A stretch of 64,000 nucleotides of DNA from Faecalicoccus acidiformans (GCF_014202635.1 NZ_JACHHD010000006.1:1-64000), one strand, 5' to 3'; shown: positions 16,359 through 25,893, counted from the stretch's first letter. Program-made: numbers and translations. Notes: a model not told the origin generated them from the letters alone.

Positions 16359-17450
16359 ATGAAAATAGCTTGTGTAACGGGAGGCACGGGAGGACATATT
16401 TATCCGGCGTTGGCCTTGATGGATATGTTTAAAGAAAAAGATCCGGCCTGTGATATTTTATTTATTGGAAATGATGATCGAATGGAGGCCCAATTGATTC
16501 CAGAAAGAGGGTATCCATTCACATCGCTTCATACATCGGGTTTGGTTGGATCGCCTATTCGCAAGATGAAGGCGGTCGGTCAGCTCTTTTTTGCATATCA
16601 AAAAAGCAAAAAGATTTTAAAGTCTTTTCAACCAGATCTAGTGATCGGCTTCGGGGGATATGTTTCTGCGCCTGTCATCTTGGCAGGGCATGCTTTGGGA
16701 ATCTGCACAATGATCCATGAACAAAATTCGATCGTTGGGAAAGCCAATCAATTGGTTATGAACAAGGTGGATCGCATCATAACGTGTTATGAAAAATGTT
16801 CAGAGATTTTCCCGAAAGAAAAAACGGTTTTGTTGGGGAATCCGCGAGCTACGATTGCTAAAGAAGCTAAACTGGATACGGATTATTATGATTCACTGGG
16901 TTTGGATCCCGCTAAGAAAACGATTTTGATCATGATGGGCTCATTAGGGTCCAGCAGTGTTAATCAGTTGATGAAGGATGCCCTAAAAGGAGTCACAGAA
17001 GATCTTCAGTTTCTCTATGTATGTGGGAAAGATAATTTAGAAGATATTGCTTTATTTGAGGGCATGGATCATGTCCATGTCGTAGGTTATGTGGATACAT
17101 TAAAAATATATGAGAAAGTCGATGGAATGATCTGTCGGGCAGGCGCAACTACTTTGGCGGAAGTGACTGCTTTAGGTCTTCCTTCCATCTTGATTCCAAG
17201 CCCTTATGTGGCTAACAATCATCAGTTTTATAATGCCAGTGTACTGGTTGATCAAGGGGCAGCATTGATGATCGAGGAAAAGGATCTCAATGCCGATTCT
17301 TTACACCGGGCGATTGTTGAACTGTTTTTAGATGAAAAGAAGATGCAGCTGGTATGCAAAAATGCTTTGGAGCTGGGGAAACCAAATGCAGCATATGACA
17401 TTATCGAGGAGTGTCGACAATGTATCATTCTACATAAGAGGGGGAAATAG
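16359..17450 (+). CDS. murG: UDP-GlcNAc:undecaprenyl-pyrophosphoryl-MurNAc-pentapeptide GlcNAc transferase
   Basis: MurG makes lipid II from lipid I on the inner face of the membrane. The 363-residue protein starts with the G-loop ACVTGGTGGHIYPALAL, has GFGGYVSAP (second glycine loop, about residue 100), HEQNSIVGKANQ, and in the C-terminal domain the UDP-GlcNAc site GMICRAGATTLAEVTALGLP followed by YVANNHQFYNA. It is the first gene of a murG-murB-divIB cluster, ending 1 base before the murB start. Confidence 0.96.
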   Translation: MKIACVTGGTGGHIYPALALMDMFKEKDPACDILFIGNDDRMEAQLIPERGYPFTSLHTSGLVGSPIRKMKAVGQLFFAYQKSKKILKSFQPDLVIGFGGYVSAPVILAGHALGICTMIHEQNSIVGKANQLVMNKVDRIITCYEKCSEIFPKEKTVLLGNPRATIAKEAKLDTDYYDSLGLDPAKKTILIMMGSLGSSSVNQLMKDALKGVTEDLQFLYVCGKDNLEDIALFEGMDHVHVVGYVDTLKIYEKVDGMICRAGATTLAEVTALGLPSILIPSPYVANNHQFYNASVLVDQGAALMIEEKDLNADSLHRAIVELFLDEKKMQLVCKNALELGKPNAAYDIIEECRQCIILHKRGK

Positions 17451-17451
17451 A

Positions 17452-18348
17452 ATGACGATGAAAGAAAGATTAGAAGTTTATGGGGCAGTGCTATGCGAAG
17501 AGCCTATGAAGAAACACACGACCTATCGTATTGGCGGTCCGGTCGATTATTATATTTATCCGAAAAATGAAATGGCATTAATGCGGATCTTACAGATCTT
17601 AAAAGAAGAAAAACTGCCTTATTATATACTTGGAAGGGGATCAAACATCTTATGCAGCGATGCTCCTTTTCATGGCGCAATCATCAATCTGGATCGCACT
17701 TTGAATGATTTTTTCTTTGAAGACGATCATTTGATTGCCCAAGCGGGATGCTCGTTGATCAACTTATCTGTGGAAGCAATGAAACGTTCGCTAAGTGGTC
17801 TGGAATTTGCTTCCGGGATCCCTGGATCGATTGGCGGGGCTCTTTATATGAATGCAGGTGCCTATAAATCAGACATGGCATCGATTCTAAAAGGAGTTTT
17901 AGTGCTGCACGATCAGAAGATGGAATGGATGGATCCAAAAGATCTGGACTATAGTTATCGTCACTCTGCGTTTCAAAAAAACAAAGATTGGATTATTTTA
18001 GGCGGCTGCTTTCATTTGCAGCCATCGGATCAGAAAGAAATTCGAGAACTGATGGATTCTCGGCGGACAAGACGAATGGAATCTCAACCATTGGAAATGC
18101 CTTGTGCGGGAAGTGTTTTTCGTAATCCTGCATCGATTCCTGCGTGGAAGCTGGTCGAACAGCTTGGGCTTCGCGGTCATCAGATCGGAGGAGCGCAAGT
18201 GTCTTTAAAGCACGCTAATTTTATTGTGAATGCGGATAGAAAAGCGACATGTCAGGATGTTTTGGATTTGATTCAGTTGATCCAAACACGGGCAAAAGAA
18301 GAATATGGTATTGATCTGATCACAGAAGTGGAGCGCTTGATTTGGTAG
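17452..18348 (+). CDS. murB: UDP-N-acetylenolpyruvoylglucosamine reductase
   Basis: MurB reduces the enolpyruvyl group to give UDP-MurNAc, using FAD and NADPH. The 298-residue type II enzyme shows the FAD-binding YILGRGSNIL, GLEFASGIPGSIGGALYMNAGAYKS region (quoted in part), and the catalytic serine in CAGSVFRNP; the C-terminal glutamate is in the GIDLITEVE stretch. ATG 17452 follows GAGGGGGAAAT; the frame is open from 17332 but would overlap murG. The murG end and this start are nearly contiguous, and its own stop overlaps divIB by 7 bases. Confidence 0.95.
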   Translation: MTMKERLEVYGAVLCEEPMKKHTTYRIGGPVDYYIYPKNEMALMRILQILKEEKLPYYILGRGSNILCSDAPFHGAIINLDRTLNDFFFEDDHLIAQAGCSLINLSVEAMKRSLSGLEFASGIPGSIGGALYMNAGAYKSDMASILKGVLVLHDQKMEWMDPKDLDYSYRHSAFQKNKDWIILGGCFHLQPSDQKEIRELMDSRRTRRMESQPLEMPCAGSVFRNPASIPAWKLVEQLGLRGHQIGGAQVSLKHANFIVNADRKATCQDVLDLIQLIQTRAKEEYGIDLITEVERLIW

Positions 18349-19358
18349 GTCGTTTAAAAAAGCGAGAATTTCGTTTCAGTATTCGAACGACTTCCATCCT
18401 TTGCGTTCTCGTTTTTTGCATGTCTAGTTTTTTTGTTTACTTCTTTTCCGAAGATTCAAGAATCAAGGCTTTGGTTTGTACAGGGAATACCTTTTATTCT
18501 GATGCAGAGCTTTACCAGACTGCAAAGATTTCAACGCAGACAAGACCTTTACTGACGCCAAAGTTTGTCTTGGAAGATCGCCTAGAGAGTCTTCCTCTGG
18601 TTCAAAGCGCTTCTGTTTATCAAGAAGGCAAGATATTAAAAATAGAGATTACTGAGCAAACAGTTATTGGATATTATGTTTCTGAGAATAAGAATTATGC
18701 TCTGCCTTTAGAAGGTGATCCCATTGAAATTACAGAAGATCATCTGGAAGATATTGTGCATTTTCCTTTAATTGCCGGTTTTACAAAAAAACAAAGACAA
18801 AATCTCCAAAAACAATTTCAGGAACACCAAGATGTTTTAGGGAAAGAGATCATTGAGAAGATCGCAGAAATTGTTCCGTATGAATCCAGTTATGATGCCA
18901 ATATGCTTCAAATCACGATGCAAGATGGAAATAAGATTTACACTTCATTGGATTCCTTGTATATGCTTTCGAACTATACGAGTTTGTTATCGTCTTTGCA
19001 AGGAGAAAATGCATGTCTTTTCTTAGATTCAGAAAATTCAGCAATCGAAAAAGTAAACTGTGATTCGTTTGATCCTTCAAAAAAAGAAGAAGATAAAAAA
19101 GAGCAGGAATCAGAAGAAAATTCTGAAGGCGAAGAAGCATCAGAAGAAACAGCAACCACGGATGAATCATTAGAAGAAGATGCATCTGCAGCAGAAGAAC
19201 AGCCAGAGGATTATTATTCAACTGCGACAGATTGGGTCGTTGATGATAGCGCTTTTGGGATGCAGTATAGTGCTGCGCTGGATCTTTATTATGATCCTGG
19301 AACTTCAACTTATTATCGTTGGAATGAAACGACCTTATCGTTTGATGTGGTAAATTGA
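18342..19358 (+). CDS. Cell division protein DivIB/FtsQ with acidic C-terminal tail
   Basis: The 338-residue bitopic protein has a basic cytosolic N-terminus, one membrane helix (about residues 16-35), and an extracellular POTRA/FtsQ region (KALVCTGNTFYSDAEL, then LPLVQSASVYQEGKILKIEITE). From about residue 247 to 288 it is almost only Glu/Ser/Ala/Lys, ending in a tyrosine-rich stretch YYDPGTSTYYRWNET. Divisome assembly is the expected role. The start is TTG with GGAG eight bases upstream, overlapping murB. The long acidic tail is unusual compared with typical DivIB proteins. Confidence 0.88.
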   Translation: MVGRLKKREFRFSIRTTSILCVLVFCMSSFFVYFFSEDSRIKALVCTGNTFYSDAELYQTAKISTQTRPLLTPKFVLEDRLESLPLVQSASVYQEGKILKIEITEQTVIGYYVSENKNYALPLEGDPIEITEDHLEDIVHFPLIAGFTKKQRQNLQKQFQEHQDVLGKEIIEKIAEIVPYESSYDANMLQITMQDGNKIYTSLDSLYMLSNYTSLLSSLQGENACLFLDSENSAIEKVNCDSFDPSKKEEDKKEQESEENSEGEEASEETATTDESLEEDASAAEEQPEDYYSTATDWVVDDSAFGMQYSAALDLYYDPGTSTYYRWNETTLSFDVVN

Positions 19359-19402
19359 TAGGGAATAGAGTATAATTATTTGTACGAACAGGAGGTATTT
19401 TT

Positions 19403-19762
19403 ATGCCTATTAATAAGTCAACAGAATACGGACAAATTTCTATTTCTTTGGATGCGATCGCATCTTTAGCCGGCGGCGCCATCACAGAAAGCTACGGTGT
19501 GATTGGAATGACAAGTCAGAAGACGATCCGTGATGGATGGGCAGAATTGTTAAAGAAGGAAAATTATGCCCGCGGTGTCGTTGTAAGCCAGAAAGAAGAA
19601 GGCTTAGTGCTGGATCTATACATCATCGCTTTACAAGGGATTCGTTTAAGTGAAGTGGTGACAGAAGCCCAGAAACGAGTAAAATACGTCCTGGAAAAAA
19701 CATTGGAAGTAAAATGCCTGGCAGTTAATATCTATGTTCAAGGCGTACGTTTAGAGAAGTAG
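19403..19762 (+). CDS. Asp23/Gls24 family envelope stress protein
   Basis: The 119-residue protein has the Asp23/Gls24 (YloU) fold signature: an N-terminal YGQISISLDAIASLAGGAI, then SYGVIGM, VVVSQKEEGLVLDLYI and a C-terminal VNIYVQGVRL. Members are membrane-associated stress or envelope proteins. The gene lies 8 bases before fakA, the conserved YloU-YloV arrangement of Firmicutes. ACAGGAGG precedes the ATG. Confidence 0.94.
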   Translation: MPINKSTEYGQISISLDAIASLAGGAITESYGVIGMTSQKTIRDGWAELLKKENYARGVVVSQKEEGLVLDLYIIALQGIRLSEVVTEAQKRVKYVLEKTLEVKCLAVNIYVQGVRLEK

Positions 19763-19770
19763 GTGTAACG

Positions 19771-21405
19771 ATGGAAAGTATCAACAGTGGATTGCTGAAG
19801 GATATGCTGAAATCAGGAATGAATAACCTGGCAAATCATTCAGCGGAGATCGATGCATTAAATGTGTTCCCCGTGCCAGATGGAGATACGGGAACAAATA
19901 TGAATCTGACTTTCTCAAATGGAGTGAAGGATGCTTTAAAGGAAGATGCTCCTACAGTGGGAAAGATCTGTAAAACGCTGTCTCGCGGTTTGTTGATGGG
20001 GGCGCGGGGTAATTCTGGCGTCATCACATCACAGATCTTTAGAGGATTCTATCAGGCAGTGGAAGATCTGGAAGAGATCGATGCGATGCAGTTGGCGAAT
20101 GCGCTTGTCAATGGATCTCGCGTGGCCTATCGTGCTGTTATGCGCCCTGTAGAAGGAACGATCTTGACCGTTGTTCGAGAAGCGGCGGATTATACATATG
20201 CATACACAGTGACTGAAGAAGTTGAAGATTGTGTAGCTGTTATGCAGAAAATGGTGGAGGAAGCCAATGAATCCTTATTAAGAACCCCGGAACTTCTTCC
20301 TGTTTTAGAGGAAGTCGGCGTTGTGGATAGCGGAGGAAAAGGTTTATGTGTGATTCTTGAAGGTTTCTTATCCGCTTTAAAGGGTGAAGTTGTTGAACTT
20401 AGCGAGAGTACATCGAATGTAGATGCTTCTCAGACGCGCGTAGAGGGCCAGGAAGAAGAGTATGGATTCTGTACTGAATTTATCTTGCGATTAAACGAAA
20501 ACGGTATGCGTCATTTTTCCGAAGAACAATTTAGGGAAGAACTGGCAACGATTGGAAATTCGATCGTTTGTGTGCAAGATGAAGATTTGGTAAAAGTGCA
20601 TGTTCACACTTTAGAACCGAAAACGGCGATTAAAATGGGGAAACGACAAGGTCGTTTTGTGAAATTAAAAGTAGAAAACATGCAAGAACAGCATGACAAC
20701 ATCTTGGAAAAAGAAGAGACTCTGCCAGAATCAGCACCGCAAGAACACAAGAAATACGCTATTATCACTGTGGCACCAGGATCTGGAGTCGATGCGATGT
20801 TCAAAGAACTGCGGGCTGATGTCGTGATAGGCGGTGGCCAGACTATGAATCCGAGCACAGAGGATTTTGTCAGTGCTATTGCAAAGCTGAATGCAGATCA
20901 TATTCTGATCTTGCCAAATAATTCCAACATTGTATTGGCGGCACAACAGGCACAGCAAGTTTGTGAAGATCAAGATATTCATGTATTACCTACAAAGACG
21001 ATTCCACAAGGGCTCAGTGCTTGCGTGATGTTTAATCCAGAAGTTGAATTAGAAGAGAACCTGGAAGAAATGCAGGAAGCAATCGATCATGTTAAGTCGG
21101 GAGAAGTCACTTATGCGATCAAGGATACGACTTACGAAGGATTGGAAATCAAGAAAGATGAATACATGGGAATCTTTGGAAAAGATATCGTTGTTTCTTG
21201 TCCGGATTGTTTAGAAGCAACAAAACGTTTAGTAGATCGGATGCTAGATGAGGACAGTGAACTTGTCACTTTGATCTATGGGCAAGAGTCCAATGAAGAA
21301 CAGGCACAGGTGATCGCTGACTATATTGAAGAAATCAGTGAAGCAGAAGTCGAGATTCATGACGGTAAACAGCCTGTCTACTCATTTATTCTAGGAGTTG
21401 AATAA
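19771..21405 (+). CDS. fakA: Fatty acid kinase catalytic subunit (DAK2 family, YloV)
   Basis: FakA phosphorylates fatty acids bound to FakB so that they can enter phospholipid synthesis. The 544-residue protein has the DhaL-like nucleotide site NVFPVPDGDTGTNM (residues 29-42), SRGLLMGARGNSGVI with the ATP-binding serine/glycine loop, GVVDSGGKGL, and a large C-terminal domain (VHVHTLEP, then NNSNIVLAA) typical of YloV. Its neighbour Asp23 is as in other Firmicutes. No FakB gene is in the window. Confidence 0.94.
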   Translation: MESINSGLLKDMLKSGMNNLANHSAEIDALNVFPVPDGDTGTNMNLTFSNGVKDALKEDAPTVGKICKTLSRGLLMGARGNSGVITSQIFRGFYQAVEDLEEIDAMQLANALVNGSRVAYRAVMRPVEGTILTVVREAADYTYAYTVTEEVEDCVAVMQKMVEEANESLLRTPELLPVLEEVGVVDSGGKGLCVILEGFLSALKGEVVELSESTSNVDASQTRVEGQEEEYGFCTEFILRLNENGMRHFSEEQFREELATIGNSIVCVQDEDLVKVHVHTLEPKTAIKMGKRQGRFVKLKVENMQEQHDNILEKEETLPESAPQEHKKYAIITVAPGSGVDAMFKELRADVVIGGGQTMNPSTEDFVSAIAKLNADHILILPNNSNIVLAAQQAQQVCEDQDIHVLPTKTIPQGLSACVMFNPEVELEENLEEMQEAIDHVKSGEVTYAIKDTTYEGLEIKKDEYMGIFGKDIVVSCPDCLEATKRLVDRMLDEDSELVTLIYGQESNEEQAQVIADYIEEISEAEVEIHDGKQPVYSFILGVE

Positions 21406-21409
21406 AACT

Positions 21410-21441
21410 AGTGCCTGAGAAATCAGGCACTTTCTATGTTT
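21410..21441 (+). terminator. Terminator after fakA
   Basis: AGTGCCTGA-GAAA-TCAGGCACT with a broken T tail (TTTCTATGTTTTT). Confidence 0.75.
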
Positions 21442-21460
21442 TTAGGAGTTTTACAGATTT

Positions 21461-22192
21461 ATGATTTATTTGACAAGTGATACGCATCGTGAAATCGACA
21501 TTCATAAGATCAATCCCGATGAGTTTAAAGAAGGATTACAGATGAATCGGGATGATTATTTGATTATTTGTGGCGATTTTGGATGTATTTGGGATGGTGC
21601 CAGCGGCGATCGCTTTTGGCTCAATTGGTTGGAAACTCTGCCTTGGACGACCTTATTTATCGATGGCAATCATGAGAATTTTGATGTTTTGAAATCTTAC
21701 CCTGTAGAAGAATGGAAGGGCGGCAAGGTGCATCGTATCCGCGAGAATATCTATCATTTACAAAGAGGAGAGATTTTTCAGCTTCAGGGAGAGACATTCT
21801 TTGCCTTTGGCGGAGGCTATTCTCATGATCGGATGTATCGTACAGAGCACAAGAATTGGTGGGCAGAAGAGATTTGTGATCAAAGAGAATGCCAAAATGC
21901 TTTGAAAAATCTGGAACGGGTTGGCTGGAAGGTAGATTATGTTCTCACCCACGATGTGTTCGCATCGCATCCTTTTTCAAAACGTTATTCTGTTTCGATG
22001 GATGGGTATCCTGCGGAAACTGTAGAATTGCATTCTTTTTTAGATAAAATAGAAAAGAAATTAGATTATCAAATTTGGTTTCACGGACATTATCATGTGG
22101 ATGATCTGATCTGGACGAAAGAACAAAGACCTGTTATCAGTTTGTTTGATCGAGTTGTGAGATTAGATAGAATCAAAACGGACCTTCGATAA
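21461..22192 (+). CDS. Calcineurin-like metallophosphoesterase
   Basis: The 243-residue protein has the dinuclear metal motifs in order: a shortened SDTHRE (residues 6-11, where the family has DxH), ICGDFGC, IDGNHENFD, THDVF and FHGHYHVDD. The substrate could be a phosphodiester or protein phosphate; nothing more specific can be said. AGGAG lies 12 bases upstream of the ATG, slightly far. It is convergent with ldh through a shared terminator. Confidence 0.92.
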   Translation: MIYLTSDTHREIDIHKINPDEFKEGLQMNRDDYLIICGDFGCIWDGASGDRFWLNWLETLPWTTLFIDGNHENFDVLKSYPVEEWKGGKVHRIRENIYHLQRGEIFQLQGETFFAFGGGYSHDRMYRTEHKNWWAEEICDQRECQNALKNLERVGWKVDYVLTHDVFASHPFSKRYSVSMDGYPAETVELHSFLDKIEKKLDYQIWFHGHYHVDDLIWTKEQRPVISLFDRVVRLDRIKTDLR

Positions 22193-22209
22193 GAAAGTCC
22201 GTTTTTTTT
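22175..22209. terminator. Bidirectional terminator
   Basis: ACGGAC / GTCCGT stem flanked by AAAA and TTTTTTTT. It ends the phosphoesterase message and overlaps the ldh stop on the minus strand. Confidence 0.85.
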
Positions 22210-23170
22210 AAAGAATGTCACCTAAATTGTCTTCGATTGTTTTTCTTAATGTATCAAAAGAATTGTTGAATCGTTGCTGATCGTTTTCATTGAGTGGCAA
22301 TTTTACAATCTGTTCCACTCCATTAGATCCTACAACACTTGGAGTTCCGATAAAATATCCTTCTCGACCATATTCTCCGTTTTGATAACTGGAAACAGGA
22401 AGAATAGCTCTTTCGTTATTCAAGATACAAGAAACGATTCGTTTTAAGGCCAAACCGATTCCATAATAGGTTGCACGTTTGAGATCGATGATCTTATATG
22501 CTTTGTCACGTACATCAATATAAATGTTTTGGAGTTCGCTAAGATCAATATCGTTTTCATCCAGATATTCCAACAAGTTCTTGGCTCCAATATATGAATG
22601 GATCCATGGTACGAAGCTGGAATCCCCATGTTCTCCCATGATATAGGCGTGAATGTTAGAATCTGCGAAGCCTAAACGTTCGCTCAAAGCGTGTCGTAAA
22701 CGAGCAGTGTCTAAAACAGTTCCTGAACCGATGACATGGTTTTTAGGAAGACCGCTTGTCTTCCATGCGACATAGGTCATGATATCAACCGGGTTGTTGG
22801 CTACGACCAGCAGACCGTTAAAATTGTTTTTCTTTAATTCTTCACAAACACCCTTTGTGATGTTGGCGTTGATTTTGACTAAGTCTAGGCGGGACTGTCC
22901 TGGCTTTTGGGCCGCTCCTGCCGTTAAGACAACGATGTTGGTGTCTTGTGCATCGGCATATGATCCAGCTGTGATCTTCATTTTTGTGTTGGCGTAAAGA
23001 AGACCATCGCTCAGATCCATCTGTTCTCCTTTGGCTTTATCGGCATTCACATCCACCAATACAAGCTCATCAATCCCTTTTTCAGATAAAAGAGAATAGG
23101 CGAAACTCATGCCGACAAAACCGGTACCCACCAACATTATTTTTCTTTTTTGGATTTTTTCCTGATTCAT
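22208..23170 (-). CDS. ldh: L-lactate dehydrogenase
   Basis: This enzyme reduces pyruvate to L-lactate with NADH at the end of fermentation. The 320-residue protein has the NAD fold KIMLVGTGFVGMSFAY, the specificity loop AAQKPGQSRLDL where Gln (not Arg) selects lactate over malate, and the catalytic GEHGDSS histidine. The open frame extends to 23206, but ATG 23170 with AGAGGAGGTA upstream is the right start. About 220 bases upstream to the htrA terminator contain only its promoter region. Confidence 0.95.
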   Translation of the reverse strand: MNQEKIQKRKIMLVGTGFVGMSFAYSLLSEKGIDELVLVDVNADKAKGEQMDLSDGLLYANTKMKITAGSYADAQDTNIVVLTAGAAQKPGQSRLDLVKINANITKGVCEELKKNNFNGLLVVANNPVDIMTYVAWKTSGLPKNHVIGSGTVLDTARLRHALSERLGFADSNIHAYIMGEHGDSSFVPWIHSYIGAKNLLEYLDENDIDLSELQNIYIDVRDKAYKIIDLKRATYYGIGLALKRIVSCILNNERAILPVSSYQNGEYGREGYFIGTPSVVGSNGVEQIVKLPLNENDQQRFNNSFDTLRKTIEDNLGDIL

Positions 23171-23390
23171 TTTTTGAGTACCTCCTCTGTTTGATTCTAT
23201 GCTCATTATAGTGCATTTTCATAGCCAAAACAAACTAAATACTTAAAAATGCATCTGTATCATTGAATTGAAAAAGACCATTGCCCATATCAGAGGAAAA
23301 GTTGAAAAAAAAGCAGTAGATAAGCTTGTTTTAAGTCGGATCATGAGCTAAAGAAGATAAAATGGATCAATCTTTTTTGTACAAAAAGTG

Positions 23391-23420
23391 TAAAAAAAAA
23401 AGAGATCATAAGATCTCTTA
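23391..23420 (-). terminator. Terminator of htrA (minus strand)
   Basis: AAGAGATC-loop-GATCTCTT at 23400-23419, preceded on the plus strand by a run of A, which is the T tail on the coding strand. Confidence 0.85.
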
Positions 23421-24545
23421 AGAAGACTGTTGTCCCAGGGTGACAGTAACGGTTTGAGTTTCGCCATCTCTATCAATTACCATCTCGACCCGATCGCCAA
23501 TCTGATGTTCTCTTAAAATGGCTTTGACTTCGGCAGAAGTGCTGACTTCTTCACCATCGAATTGAACGATACGATCACCTTGCTGAAGTCCGGCTTGATC
23601 TCCGGCACCGCCTTGTACAACTTGAACAATATAGACTCCGTCTTGCATATCACTATTTCCAAGACTTTGACCGGAAGAGTAATCATATAAAGAGACATTC
23701 AAAGCAGGACGGCTGGTCACGGATCCGTTTTCAATCAGTTCGTCGATAATATCTAAAGCACCGTTGATAGGAATAGCGAATCCTAGACCCTCGATACCGG
23801 TTTGGCTTTCTTTTGCGTTAACGATACCGATTAGATTGCCGTTGCCATCAAAGAGTCCGCCTCCAGAATTTCCGGGGTTAATGGCTGCATCTGTCTGTAA
23901 CAGTGTCATGGTTTCGTTTTCTACGGTAATTTCACGGTCTAAAGCCGAGATGATTCCGGTTGTCACTGTACCGCCCAGTTCGCCTAAAGGGTTTCCAATC
24001 GCAATGGCTGCATCACCGACTTGAAGGCTATCGCTGTCACCGATCGTTGCCGGGACAAGATTATTGGCATCAATTTTGATCACTGCCAAGTCAGTTTGAC
24101 TGTCTGTTCCTACCAATTGTGCGTTATATTGATCGCCGCTTGCCAGAGTCACAACGATGGAAGTAGCCCCTTCAATGACGTGATTGTTGGTGATGATATA
24201 TCCATCTTCACTAAAAATGACACCACTGCCGGCTCCTTGTTGAATGTATTGACCAAAGATGCTGTTTCCGCTTGAAACGGATTCCGTAGTGATCTCGACA
24301 ACGCTGGGGCCACATTTGCTGGCGATATCGCTGACATCGCGAATCACTGAGCCGGATGTAGAGTTTCCGGATTGCTGATTGATCGTAATTCCAGAAGAAG
24401 ACCCTATGTTATTAGCTAAATAAGATCCTCCAAATCCAGCAAGACCGCATAGCAAGATCACGCCAATACGAATGCCGGTCACTTTATTGAAATGAACTTT
24501 TTTCTTGGGCTGAAACTCAGGTGGAATGTTTTGATTTTGATTCAT
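23418..24545 (-). CDS. HtrA/DegP-like serine protease with PDZ domain
   Basis: The 375-residue protein is membrane-anchored by one helix (about residues 23-42), then has a trypsin-like domain with His in ITNNHVIEG, Asp in SQTDLAVIKID and Ser in PGNSGGGLF, followed by a PDZ domain (VYIVQVVQGGAGDQAGLQ). It degrades or refolds misfolded exported proteins. The start is at 24545, where AAAGGAGG lies upstream; the frame extends a few codons further. It is a single-gene unit with its own terminator. Confidence 0.95.
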   Translation of the reverse strand: MNQNQNIPPEFQPKKKVHFNKVTGIRIGVILLCGLAGFGGSYLANNIGSSSGITINQQSGNSTSGSVIRDVSDIASKCGPSVVEITTESVSSGNSIFGQYIQQGAGSGVIFSEDGYIITNNHVIEGATSIVVTLASGDQYNAQLVGTDSQTDLAVIKIDANNLVPATIGDSDSLQVGDAAIAIGNPLGELGGTVTTGIISALDREITVENETMTLLQTDAAINPGNSGGGLFDGNGNLIGIVNAKESQTGIEGLGFAIPINGALDIIDELIENGSVTSRPALNVSLYDYSSGQSLGNSDMQDGVYIVQVVQGGAGDQAGLQQGDRIVQFDGEEVSTSAEVKAILREHQIGDRVEMVIDRDGETQTVTVTLGQQSS

Positions 24546-24765
24546 GAAAAAACCTCCTTTATATATCAAAAGGATTTCAGTCGATTCCTTTTTACTTTAT
24601 GGAGGTAGTATACAACTGAAATATGTCAAAAAACAAATCATAAACATGTGAAATTTTAAGAATATTGCACTAAAAAATCAAAAAAATGTGAAAAGTTTGG
24701 ACATTTTCTGTTTTTGCTTCGTTTAAAAGTGTTATACTTTAAAGGTAGTACAAGGAGGATCTGAT

Positions 24766-25893
24766 ATGCCCGCAAAGAAAACGCAGACAAAAAGTACGAC
24801 GGAAAAGAAAGGAACCAAGATCGTTGAAGAAACCAAGAAAACAAAGACGGCAGGAACGAAAACTGCGAAAAAAACAACGTCGAGTTCAAAAACAACAACG
24901 AAAGCTAAAAAGGCAAGTCCGAAGACAGAAACTCTCAAAAATACTCAAGCTGGCGTGGAAACTAAGACCGAAAAAACAGCCGTGAAAAAAACGGCGGCCA
25001 AGAAAACTGCAACGAAAAAAGCGCCAGTGAAAAAAGCACCTGAAAAGAAGACTGCAACAAAGACAAAAAAAGCTGATAAAATCGCTCAATATGAACAATT
25101 TTCACTGGATACATGCATCGATATGGCGCGTGCCATGGGAATTGAAATGGGATATGATCAATACGCTTCCATGCTTTTGGAAGAAGCGGATGAAAAAAAG
25201 ATCGCTAAATCGATTTTGGATACATATCAACTGAATGCTAAAAGTTACAGTTTCGATGAAGATGGATACGATGTTGATTTGATTCCGGTTCTGGTTTCCA
25301 AAGTAGCTGGTACCGTGGATATCAAAGCCAGTGATTTTGCTCTGATGCAAAAAGAGATTCAAGATCATGCACAATATGAGATCTTAGCAGATGGTTTAGC
25401 TAACAATGATGAATATAGTGCTGCTTTTGATCTAGTTAAGCGCTTGTTGATGATTGCTCAGCATAAAGGGCTCACGACGATGGAGCAACTGGCTGGTATC
25501 GTGAAAGAAGATGCTACGACAATGATTGGAAAATTCATGGATGTAGCTTATGTTGTACTGAAAAATTGGCAGTATGATGATGTGAAATATTATGAAAACT
25601 TCCTCTATGCCTTATTAAGTCAGTTTGAAGATCTATATCAGATTTATGAGACTCGTGCCATGATGGATATTGCTGATTTATATATCGAACATGGTGATTA
25701 TGGATTAGGGGATGCCAATTATGGATATATCCTTCGTGAAAACGAGATCAAAGATATGATTTATTACCGCTATGCGAATGCGTATAGAGATATTGATCGT
25801 GAAAAATCACGTGCCATCTGTAATGAAGCATTACAGTATGTAGATGACCGATATACCTATTATCCGCAGATCATAGAGTTGTTGGAGAACTAA
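24766..25893 (+). CDS. Protein with histone-H1-like Lys/Ala/Thr tail and unknown C-domain
   Basis: The 375-residue protein has two parts. Residues 1-105 are almost only Lys, Thr, Ala, Glu and Pro, with repeats like KKTAAKKTATKK and APVKKAPEKK that resemble eukaryotic H1 and bacterial H1-like tails; this part probably binds nucleic acid. Residues about 110-375 are acidic, helical and rich in Tyr and Asp, with no motif I recognise. GGAGG precedes the ATG, and a terminator follows. DNA or RNA binding is inferred from composition alone; a ribosome- or nucleoid-associated role is possible. Confidence 0.8.
   Translation: MPAKKTQTKSTTEKKGTKIVEETKKTKTAGTKTAKKTTSSSKTTTKAKKASPKTETLKNTQAGVETKTEKTAVKKTAAKKTATKKAPVKKAPEKKTATKTKKADKIAQYEQFSLDTCIDMARAMGIEMGYDQYASMLLEEADEKKIAKSILDTYQLNAKSYSFDEDGYDVDLIPVLVSKVAGTVDIKASDFALMQKEIQDHAQYEILADGLANNDEYSAAFDLVKRLLMIAQHKGLTTMEQLAGIVKEDATTMIGKFMDVAYVVLKNWQYDDVKYYENFLYALLSQFEDLYQIYETRAMMDIADLYIEHGDYGLGDANYGYILRENEIKDMIYYRYANAYRDIDREKSRAICNEALQYVDDRYTYYPQIIELLEN

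Noticed and set aside
19270-19358. OCRE-like tyrosine stretch at the DivIB C-terminus
   Set aside because: The resemblance is limited to YYDP-type residues. OCRE is a eukaryotic splicing-factor domain, so homology is unlikely.
18913-19485. 190-codon minus-strand open frame opposite divIB
   Set aside because: It results from the acidic codon repeats of the DivIB tail, crosses a gene boundary and has no ribosome site.
24886-25374. Minus-strand open frames opposite the H1-like gene
   Set aside because: They are shadows created by the Lys/Ala/Thr-rich repeats and have no starts with ribosome sites.
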